Origin: Escallonia rubra
Lineage: Eukaryota; Streptophyta; Magnoliopsida; Escalloniales; Escalloniaceae
DNA length: 64,000 bases
Direction of reading: 5' to 3'
Assembly: GCA_033065855.1 (NCBI GenBank)
Contig: JAVXUO010000131.1
Coordinates: 446,501 to 510,500 of the forward strand
Numbering within the stretch: position 1 is the first letter of the stretch; each line of letters begins with the position of its first letter. The notes under the pieces were generated by a model that had not been told where the DNA came from, did no database searches, and saw only the letters and a list, made by a program, of their open reading frames with translations. Positions 27,001 to 39,000 of this stretch are shown here, piece by piece. Both the position numbers and the translations under genes were made by a program.

Positions 27001-30000
27001 CTGGCATGATAACCGAAAAGCAAAAGGTTAATCACGATAATGAGCAATTCAGATTATTTACTTCACAAGAAACTGAAGGGACGCAAAGGCAATCTGTCTC
27101 GCAGCCGTGGTTGGGGGTGCAGTAGACATGCTTAGTTCTGTGAACAGATGAAGAAAATAAATGCACACTCTAGAAGAGGTCGTCAATTCCACAGTGCCAA
27201 AATTACATTCAAACTCTTTGAGACGAGCGATTCAAGATAATGATGAAAGTCAGAAATAGTAGAACTAAAGATTAAATCTTTCCTTGTCATCACCTAGATC
27301 ATTTGACATGCTTTTGAAACTAACAAGGATCAAAGGATAGCCTAAAGAAATGCGGTACCATTATATGTGCCAAGCAAATTACTGGTATGAGGAAGCACCG
27401 ACACCGCTAGGAGGGCAATGAGACCTACCGGGGACACTGACACGCCTTCGACATTGCCAGACATGTATCGAACACGGCTTTCAGCTGTCCGAATTTTAAT
27501 TACTTCAAATTTAATTTCGGAAACGTATGGAAAACGCCGGTCATGATGCTGAAGAAGAAGAAGAAGAAGAAAGAGAAGAAGAAGCAGATCTCGATCTTCG
27601 ATCTGGAAGTTTTTAACAGAACATGTTTCTGATCTTCGATTGGCAGCATCATCTGCTTTATTCCCAGATCTGGATTGATTTTGATCTGAACCTTGTTCAG
27701 GGTCCTTGAAGGGTACTACCACTCCTGCTGTTTGCCTTCGCCATCGATGACTGAATATGGAGAGTCATCATGTCGACAAGTCTTGCAATCTTATAAATCA
27801 ATACAAATTTGGATATTACAATTTGGCCCCCATCTTTGAAATATTTTCATACTGATCTCATAACTTTTACATATTTCTACTAAAGTCCAAAGTTTTACCA
27901 TTTGATTCAATAAACCCTTCGAGGAACAGATTTTTTCGTTTAAAGTGTCTTGTATCTACTCAAACTTATACTGATTCAACTGTAGAGCTAAATTGGATAA
28001 AATGGTGAAGCATATGACATTTGCTTTTCATCTCTTGGCATATATACTTAAAAAACAATATCATACAAAAAGGGGTTCCTGCGGTGTCCAAAATCTCAAT
28101 TTTTGGGAAATGCAGTGTCCGTTGTCCCAGTGTCGGACATGGTGTCCATGTCCATGCTACCTGGACTGGTAGCACACTGGCCATTGCATAAATTGGGAAA
28201 CGAAAAGAAGAGGATGTCCTAAATCTCAAGAAAACAGAACTCTCCAATCAGAAGGAAGGCAGTAATACACTTAGAGTGAGAAACTAAAATTTTGAATGAT
28301 AAAATAAATTACTAGTACATGCTTAATTAGCATTACTCCAATATCATTGTACGGATACTACTAATAGCTCCAATAACATAGGAATAGATGTCCTGATACG
28401 TAATTCACGAACCTGAGCTGTTTTTATAGTGGGCACTAGCAATTACTGTTAAAAGTCAGCTTGCGTGTCTGCCCCGTGCGTTATGGGCGGTGACTGCTAC
28501 AGGTCTTGCAATTATGATTTCCAGTGAGAGGAATAAATCTGAAGTTAGCTTATCTAATAGGAGGTTACGGTGTCCGAGAAAGAAGACCCGCAAGGTAGCT
28601 TTTTCCTTTCCCTTATTGTGCTTATCATTCTTGTTAAGATGCGCATGTACGCGGAAAAGGAACCAACATAGCGTTTTCAACCTCGTCCAAGATGAAAACC
28701 TACCTTAATTTACCTTTAGTTTTCATGATAATGGTGCAATATTATGCACCTGGTTAAAGGCAGAAAACATAAACAAATCTTACACCGAATTTTAACATGA
28801 AACTAACCAATCATCCACCAAAAGAAATCCAGTAAGCAAGCCTAGAGTTTGGCTATTTTCGAGCTCTGGATATCGTTCACCAACAGCCTCATTCTCCATG
28901 TCTAAAGCAGTAAAAAGATCTACTGTCACATCTCCTTGCTTCTCATCATCCATGAGATCCTTCCCGGTAGCAGCAAGATTAATTTTCCCAATTTTATTAG
29001 CCTGAAAAATGAAGGCAACAAGTCATGCCAGGACACTATTTTAAAGCTACGCACCAAACCACGTATTACAACAGTCAAATGTACCTCATCAAGCCGCTTA
29101 ACAGAAAAGGCATTATAATGCTCAAATGCCTCATCATCCTTGGGAAGTAAATGTGAATAGCTGAAACAGATATAAAGCTTCTGGCTAAGAATGTGGAGAA
29201 TTAATATAATAATTTTAAATGCAGAAGTCATCAAATAAAGTGAGGAACACAACACTTGTATAATCATAACTTTCTGTAAATGAATCCCAAAAGTTACAAA
29301 TAAAGAATCCCAGCCTCCATTAGAAACTCCAATTTTGAACGCCACTTTTTTCATCTGTCTTAATCTGAAAACTAACATTCACTTTTAACATTCTAATCAA
29401 ACGTAAGTGCGTAAAATTAATTTTTGTCATTTTCCCCCCTTGTGTTACAGTACAGGTTTTGATCAAGCACTCTATTGTTACACCAAAAAAAGAAAAAGAA
29501 AAATTAGATCTGAGTTCTCCAGAACCAGAAGTGTAAATTTCATTTTGGATCTAGTATCCAGTTTCTGAAGAGACTGCGCTTTCACGCATGCACCTATAGA
29601 TCGTATTTCATGTTTCCGCTAAGAAGCAGAATCATGCTTCAAGACAGATGAATGGGTATCGGATTTGTAAAAGACTAGAGTGTACCAGAGAAGAAAGCTA
29701 CAAACAGGGGGTATCTGAAAAGCCTGACATGCAAGACCTACAAATGTGAACAGCAGACTAACAACCTGCTGCCCAACATTGAGAGCAAGCTAAGCCCGCG
29801 CATTGGTGGATGACATCCAGTGCCTCCAAAAATACAATATTTTACGTACTTTACGCTGCACTTCTTTCTTTATGAGGATACCCAGGGCCGACAACCAAAC
29901 CAAATACCAGCTCAATACCAACCCACTCCGGAACCACAAATCAGAAAGTACGCCTTTTCACCTTTCAAACACACAGCCGAGCATATACGAAGCATATGCA

Positions 30001-33000
30001 CACGCAAAGCATATTTTCCAACAACATGTATCCAGGCTTCTAGGGTATGCACGGTATACAACATTATAAATGAATTTTAGACATCAGACACAAACGAGAA
30101 GCCTTATTTCCCCATAAAAATCACGGACTGTTAAAATCTGTTCCCTCGGCTTACGATAACCAGTTCGCAACCCAACAAATTAACCAAATTTAACCTCCAA
30201 TCAAGTTGAGAAAATGAAAAACACTTGAAGCTGGAATGGATGAAACACTCACATGGTATCAAGGTCGATAAAGTCTTCTTTCACCAGCAAAGCCGTCAGC
30301 TGATAGAGCCCATATGGAACTGTATTATTGATTTCCATTCGCTGATAATATTGAAACTTAAACCCAAGTATTTCTGAAGCATGAGACTGCAAAAGGATCA
30401 AAAAAACTCAGAGGCAAAAAAGGAGCTTACATTACATAAACTGACACCTTCAATGATCTCCATGGACAATCCAATCTTGCAGAAGTGTATACAGTGTATA
30501 TGTTTCCATGCCATAAGAATAATACAAGATACCCATATACACACCTTCGGAAAAATAGGAATCAGGTCCAAGAAGACACTGTTATCGGGTTGAAGTTCAA
30601 AGCACTCCAAAACCTGGGCACCTCAGACACCAGTAAGTAGTAAGAGGGGATTTAAGTTGTTGCGTCTCTAAGTTATATCATAGCAAACCCAACAAGAACT
30701 ACGTAAGTTCAGACAGGCGGAACTTACAATATCAAAAACGCGGTTTGGATCCAGATCAAAGTGCCCAATTAATGACTGCATGCAATTCATAAATTAGGAC
30801 CTACGAACGAATGAAGGAAATCATTTACATAACTCATCTAAAGTACGAACCTTGATTATGCCAACTATTGCTCCTGATGCATTTTCACTTCTTGTTTCAG
30901 AACCCTGACAAAGAAGAGTAACCTACAAATCCAGAAAAATAGAGGGAAAAAATGGGTTAAAATAGCTGGAATGGTGGTCTTCTTTAACAATATAACATTG
31001 CCCTTAAGAGCAACATCAACTTCACAGTAAAATATATTGCTTTAAAGTAAACTTCGATCGAGCAGTAGAAAGGTTCCCAAAGTGATGATGCTTTTCTGAT
31101 GGCAAATGACGCACAGATTCAAACAGCAATTGACTAGGTAAAAGGATAAGCTCACAAGCATACTAGTGACTGCAATCAAGACTATGCCTCATCAATTAAG
31201 TTTTCATTTTCACAATGAGATGGGATGCCCTTCCAGTGATCTTTTTGACTTCCTCTTGCATCGATCAATAAAGACCTAAACTAGACTAAATATGAAGGCT
31301 TACAGTCTGAGCTAAAAAGATGGAAGACTAGATCGCTCTCTAGCTACCCCAGCTAACAAGTTGGTGGGGCATTGGGGGTGGAGGGGGGCGGGTTGAGGGA
31401 ACCAGCACCATTTCAACCCCATCACCACAAGTTCCACTTTTGATCGAGGAACCACCACTAATTACCATCCATCCCTCCGAAGGGCTGAGCTTCGCCACCG
31501 GCATCACGCCCTTGCTACAAGCCTAAAACTAGCATAGCGATTTGGGCAGATATAATAAACACCTCTGAGATCAGAAATTGGGTGTGTGTGATGTGAATAG
31601 GTGTCAATCAGATTCCAATGGTGGTTCAAATCTGCTTTTAGCATGTGAAATACTTGGTTGAGCGAGATTTAGAACTTAATTGGGTATTTAATATAAATCA
31701 CGGGTGCTTCAATTTGGCCGAAGTATCAGCACCGAGGTGCTGATCAGGTGTGGGTGCAGCTGGGTGCTAGTCACAATTACCTATTTCTTAAATTAATTAT
31801 CTGAAATTTGGGTATGGCTTGGACAAGGCAAGGACATGGCTGCGACACGCATCGAGTACTTGAGGGGGGAGAAAGATATAAGAAGAAGACTAAGGTTTCA
31901 GGACAGAGAGACGAGAGAGGTAGAAGAAACGGCAGCAGCACCGGTGGCTGCAGTGGTGACCAGAAAGGGACATTGGCAGCAAATCAACAAATCAAGAGCA
32001 AGGCGACAATGGTGTGCGGCAACCCAAGGCATGCGGCGGTAGCACCTCCAATTCTAGAGAAGCAGAAGGAGACAACTCGATATTATTGTGGCTTTTGATG
32101 TCATCGATGGTTTTGATTTTGCAATCCAGATCCAGATAAGATATAATACATGGCCATTTTTTGACAGTTGTATCCAACCAATTTGCAATTTTACTTAACT
32201 ACCAACTTATTAACTTATTACTTAAACTAGCCCCACTACTTCAAAGAGATGACAGTAATACCACGTACAAACTTTAATTTATTCAGCTACAATTTCAATA
32301 TATTAGGAAACAGCGCATTAAACTTAACGAGCTCTCACTAATTTGGTTCAAAACTCATATTTACGATACAGCCAATTAACTTAACAAACTCTCGGTAATT
32401 TGGTTGGAAATATTATTATTTTGTTCACCAAAATATATTACATATATCACAATATACATTGTATCCCGGCCGCACCGTATCCTGTAATTTTTAAAAATGG
32501 CATATCCGCACACCCGCACCGGAGAGCGTGCTTCCTAGGTTGTAGAGAGAGAAATATATATTGTGCGCGCGCGTCTGTAAGCCACATAGGTGCTACAATG
32601 GTAAAAGAACCCCTAAAAAGATAATATTACATTAAAAGGCAAACACTAATATGAGTAGCTACTACAACACTCCACCTCGTGCAAGGTGCGGTACTAGTTA
32701 CCTAGGCTAAGTAGCAGCACCTTAGAAAAGGAACGCATCTTGCAGGCCCAGACACTAGGCGTAACAGGCGTGATAATCAGCCAAAGTATTGGCTTGCTCT
32801 GACCCTTCATATTTAACTTGCTGAAATCTACTGCAGTTTTCATACTTCCAAATTCATTTGACGCTAGTCTGTGAGCCAAAAATATAATTGGTCAATCACA
32901 AATGGAGACCTCAGAGCCCTAATTTTGACTGCCCCTTGATTGTACATCTTCATTTCAAGCTAATTAGTTCACCTCATGATGATAATTGACTGAATTCTTT

Positions 33001-36000
33001 TAAATCTAGAAGAATCATCTCCTATATGCAGATGCACAGGCAGAATGTTTCTCCTCCATGGCCAAAACGAACCATATGCAACAAGATAAGTACAACAGAA
33101 TAAAATCCCACACACTCGTATACACGTGAGTTTTCAATCAAAAGGAAATGAGACCATACCAGCTTAGCATAACCCTCGCTCTCTTCCCGCAGAAGATTGA
33201 ACTTTGTCTGTTGGTACAGAAGACGAGTGTTTACTCTGACCTGAAATCAGCAGCAAAAGGACATAAGTTGTGTATGGCTAAACAGTGACAACTTTAGTCA
33301 ATGTCATTGAATAGACCTAATTAGCTCAATTGAGAATGTCAAGACATGCAACTCTTTTACTTGGCTGTTGAGTGAAAGAAGACTCCGCGGGGGGGGGGGT
33401 TTAAAATCAAAACCATGCTGGTTTAGATTCCCTAAAGGAAGGGGTTGCTTGCACACCCACCCCCCCCCCCACCCCACCCCCCCCCACCCCACCCTTCCCT
33501 CCCCTTCCCCACTCTTGTACTCCACAGGTACTTTAGGTGACTGAAAGAGTGTCACCGAGAGCATAGAAAATGTCAACAATTGTCCCAGTCGAGTGTAAGA
33601 GTATAAAATTGGAGTTTGAAAAACTGTCTTCCCAAATATAAGTAACTTCCCCGAGCATTCTCTAAACAAGACGTTCAATATGGGATATCATCAATAGACG
33701 TCATGCTTGACACAATAATTTAGCACGTATATGCGACATGTTGTACATAATACCATCAGATAGGAATGAAAAAATTTAAAATACCATCACGAATTATATT
33801 GCAGAAAATACTAATAGCAGCATCAGTATGCTTTCAAGGACTGATCTGCTCACCTCTTTTGACTTCAAATCTGCAGCCTTTATCTTGATCATTTCAGATT
33901 CCCACAAAAATTCTTCCTACAAAGTTTGGAGAACATACATGAGTTTCCCTTTTCACCTTTTCCTGGGTTGAACAAGAAGTTCGAATACAGAGTGCACCCA
34001 TAAGACCTCACCTCACAGCGCTCCTGGAAAAGTCTCAATGGCACCATTGAAGATTCTACCAGCCATTTTGCCTACAAAGAAAACCAAGACAGATATGACA
34101 AGGACACAGCACAACAGATAATAATAGTTAAGTGAATACTGCCAATTGAACAAAGAAAAAGTTGAACGTTTATGGTCATACTATAACATTGATTAAGATT
34201 ATTGCACCAAAAGAAAATTTCACTAAGATTAGAACAATCATCTTCATAGGAACATTTTACCTATGATAAACTCAATTGGGGGTAGGGAAGATGCAAAATT
34301 TTCCTATTTATTGTGGCTAATAATATCATGCTAGATTTGTGCCTTGGAATGTGTTCATCATCATCCTCTCTACGTACAATCCTCATCTTTTTTTAGACTT
34401 GCAATCTCTAACAACAAAAGAATAAAAGAAAAAGAAGAAAAAAATTCCTGCGAAAACACCAAAGGAATGAACATGAAGACTAAATAGATTTTGGACATAG
34501 CACAAGACCAATAGGAGTAAATCCTACCAAATTTTAACAGGCAAGTGCCTCATATCATTTAAGATAAGGTACCAGGGGCAGTATTAGGATGCAACAAAAA
34601 TGCAAACTCGTACCGAATGATTAGCAATTAGTTGAGACCAAGATTCTTAATACCATAGCTCATGTGTGACTAATGTGAAATACTTGTATGATTCTTTGAT
34701 GCTTAGTTTTGCATCATAAGTACATACAATGCACTCTGAATTATCAGGAGGCATCGCATGTGATGCTTGCTGAATCCAATACCTCAAAAACAGTGTTGAC
34801 ACCAGCACTCTATGTATACTGATACGACTTAAGAGGGTTTGTTCCCCTTTCTGCGCATGTTCCCCATGACCCTTCTAAATTTTCCTAATACAAGGAATTA
34901 AGGCCATCTGGTGATTTAGTAGCTATACAGCTGTTTATATTTACTGGCACTGACGGCCATCTAGTGATTTTGTGATTGCGGCCTTTTAATAGACATATAA
35001 GTTCTAAAGCTGGTGTTATTCTAACTCAAATTTCGTTCATTAGTTACGAGGGTTTGTTTTACTTTACTCTATCCTCAAATTTTCGATTAAACATATACTT
35101 TCTGTTTTGGCGCTTGAATAACTTCATCAAAAATGTTAAAGTTCAACTTGATCATAGTTTAATACTCAACATGTCCGATTAAAAGTAAAGAGATCATGAA
35201 TCAGCATTGAAAAGACTTAATTCACATCTCAAACCAACACTTAAATATGTGAAGCCTTTGACAGCAGGGACAAAAAAAAAACTAACAACTCTATAAATAC
35301 GTCACCGACCTACGAAGGGAGGGAAAAGGACTTTCTGCAACTACCCCATCGAACGAGGATCAATAGTTAATGCAAGAAACTATTTTACATAGTTATAGTT
35401 ATATATAAGCGAACACATCCTATGGAACAAGACGAGGCCCATTTGTTTAAATACTAACCAATTTGATGAGACGAGCGCGATACTCCCCGGGCATTGTAAG
35501 CTGCAAAATGGAAGATATGATACAAGTTAAATGCAATCATCGCGAAGGATTTATATGCTACGAAATATTAAACTAAACGATCAGAATCTGAAAAGGCACA
35601 ACAAAAGGAAGATCAAACAAAACATGGTTATATTCTCATACTGAAAGGATCCAGTATAAAGCAAAATGGTCAAAACTTTTTTGCTACAAGTGGGCTATGA
35701 GATGGCAATAACTAGAGAGTTCACCAATTGGTGTTTACTTGGAGAAGTGAAGGGAACTTTTCCGCCTAGAAAGGATAGGCGGCGTGTTATTCTAGTTTCC
35801 AGAAGCATAAATTAAACAAACTCTATGTAGAACGAATCAATCCATAACGAGATACGTCGCGACATAATATACACACATTGTCAAAGAAAACTTATTTTAT
35901 GACTGGAAAAACTTGAAGAAGCAATTTCACCCTTTTAAGAAAGCCAAGCAAAAGTGATATACAGTAATACAAGATCACCAAGAAGGACAAACAGTGCAGT

Positions 36001-39000
36001 GCAGTTAAAGGAAGCCTTATAATTGTAAGGGAATTTTAAAAAAAAGGCATCATTACTTGTTTCTCGGAGTACGTACTATCCTGTAGTATCCAATATTTTA
36101 TTTTGTAGTTGCTTATCAAAAAATAGAAAAGTTCTTTATTTTACTGGATATGACAGCTTTAGATCCTGTTTAGTTATAAAATTGCTCTTGTACGAGTTAT
36201 TTGGGATGTCACCATAGAGACTAAAGCTTGTTTTTTGCTAGAGACGGATTTCAATGTAGCTTCCATTTGGTAAGAGTTATCCGACATTCTTGGATAGGGT
36301 GTCCCATCTTTAGTGGAAATCTACGTTATATTTTAGTCCAAATAAGCAAGGAAGTACTTTTGTATGTTTAATTAGAATAAGAACTCCCTCCATCCCAAAG
36401 TTATTGCTCTAGTTTGACTTGCAAAAAGTTTAGGCACCCAGTCAAACTGTCTTGAGTTTTTTTTTACCCTTACTCTTATTAGTTGTAATTTGTGAGGTCC
36501 ACTGTTTCTCTTACCATTTAATTATCTCTCGCTTTACTGTGTTCCTTCTTCTCAATCCGTAAACCATCTATGTATCACCACCAAAATCATACTCATATGC
36601 ACTAAAATTCTGACATAATTTATAAGACCCGTCAACCAAAAACAAAAAGGAAAAGGTGAAGGAAAAACCAGCATAGAAACAAAGCACGTCCAAAAACCAC
36701 AGCTATCGTCAAATTAAAGCAAAAACATTTAAAGATTAAGAAGTTCAAAGGCCAAACATGCAACCGTTATTCTCATCATTGCTCTCAAAGTCAACTTCTC
36801 TAAATTTCCAACTGATTTAAAACTTTGATCAGGGATCAAACCAGATTCTTGAGGAACCTAAATCTCGTAATGAGATCTAGATATAACAGAAAGCTTTCTT
36901 GAAGGAAGCGGCAATACTGGTTGTTTTTAAATAAGGTGGTGGTGGTCAAAGACGGCGGTTGTGATGGTTGAATTCAAATCTTGAATCTTGAAGGAGGTGA
37001 CTATATCGGTGGTTGTAGAAGGAGGTGATGGGGTGGTGGAGGGTCGAAGGGCGACGGTGGTGGTGGTAGTCGTCGTCGAAGAAGAAGAAGAAAGAGAAAG
37101 TGTGTATGGTGGAGGGGTGAGGAACCAGGTGGATGGAGAGGGAGAGGGAGAGGGAGAGGAAGAGACGAGTCTAGACTATGAGGAGAGTGAAAAAAAATTG
37201 TTGGACGGAGTAAGCGAGTGTTGAGAAATTATAGAAAATTAGAGAAAGGGGTCAGAAATGGAAAACACCGTGAAAAACTTTCTCAATATGGAAAGTGCGG
37301 AACATTTTTGGGACAGCCAAAAAGGAAAAGTGATCAATATTTTTGGGACGAATGGAGCAATATTTTCTTGGAAAGGCGGCATAGGGGGTGCATTCCAAGC
37401 ATTCACAAAGCATACCAAAGATCAGTGCTACACAAAAACAAGCAAAACATAAGCTGAACAAGGTAAACACCAAGAAAAAATCTCCTAACCTTTCTAACCC
37501 CCTGCTTGACCATCCTCCTAATTCCATAGTCAACTGAGCACTGCAACGTTTAAAACCACAATTGAAACAGAAATTGACATGATTCTCGTCTAGGTTAATA
37601 TTTTTCCTCTTGAAAGGCAACAAGAACACAGCCTCCTCACCACCAACAAGAGAACTGGACTAAAATCCAAACTATTAGCCTTCGTCCAGAGAAAAGAGAA
37701 CCTATCCCTAATCTCAATGTCTTTGAGGACTAAACAAAACCTCCTGAGAGGCAAAAGGAGGTTCATCATCGCCCGACCAAGCTTGTCACACACGATAGCC
37801 CGATTTGAGCATATGATTTGGCACCAAAGTCAAATTCTTTCCAAATATTTTGTACAGCCAACGCCCAAATGCCTCGAAGAACCCAGAAATGAAAAAGAGG
37901 AGGAAGGGGAAACCTTGAAAACAAAATTAACAATACCGGCCCCCTGACACCATCAACACCCAAAAAAAAAAAATTTGCGAAAGAGCGTCAATAGTACCTT
38001 GATTGGCAGGAACCTTGGTGTTTAATCACTTGTACCAAGTCCCTCTAACCTTGCGTAACTGTTGCAAGGTCAAACCCCAAAGAAAAAGAAAAGATTCAAT
38101 CGCTCCTTTTGACATTTGCAGCTAAACACAACTCAGCACACACGGGAGAGAAAAGAAGCCTCAATCGTCTTGCAGCACAAGCTGCATCCTCTTGGTGTTC
38201 ACTATCAAGCAGAGCATCGTGAACTTTGGCGGTTGTAGTGTAGTGGGTTCGTCTGTTACCGTTAGGCATAAAACCAAATGTTCTCTTATACGCCCCTTGA
38301 CTTCAAAAAGTTACCATCAACATCTTTCAAAACCACAATCCTATTGGCCCTTTGGCTCCTAACAAGAGAGGAGGTCAAGTTTCCAACTTGGACAGACCAG
38401 CAAGCTCCTTAACCCCAGTAAACTTATCATTCTTCCTTAAGAAAGTGCAGTTGTCTTGGTTCAGAATATCATTATTCAGCTCAAGCTCACCGAGCCCTAA
38501 CAACTCAAATTATGATAAGAAGTCCGGGAAACTCTCCTTCAATGAGTCGAATTCAAATCCAAATCAACTTCCAAGCCAGCACGTAAAAAACAATGTAACG
38601 TAGAGAAAAAAAAGTTAATGAGCACAGTTATTTGCAAAACCAGTTTAATTGTGACATGAGGTGACAGGTTTGAAACAAGAAAACAACATCACTGCATGGC
38701 AGCAAAAAAGCACGTACATCTAACATCCCCAAACCCCGCAATGGCGGGAGGCTTGTGCACTGGCTAGCCCTACATAGAAATTGGCAAACCTAAGTTTTGA
38801 ATCATAGATGCCATCATCAAGTATATAACACAAGTTTCCTTCTCTCGCTTGTATATTTCTAGTTGGAATCGTCAAATCTCTGCCAAGTCATAATCAGCAG
38901 CGATGTAGCTAGTGGGAGATCCAGAAATACCCGTTAAAGTGGCCAACTTTTAGTAATAGTTTAGGTTGTTGCAAAAGTAAGATGGTCAAATGTACATTTA

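Noticed and set aside
27342..27722. Minus-strand 126-codon frame with an L-rich run
   Set aside because: Produced by the (GAA)n tract inside a non-autonomous repeat element in THO2 intron 12.
31808..32098. Plus frames of 68-96 codons in THO2 intron 6
   Set aside because: Two frames open simultaneously in a GC-richer patch; no motif, no splice context.
36988..37224. Plus frame with V-, E- and G-runs (78 codons)
   Set aside because: Low-complexity GGT/GAA expansion inside a THO2 intron; no family resemblance.
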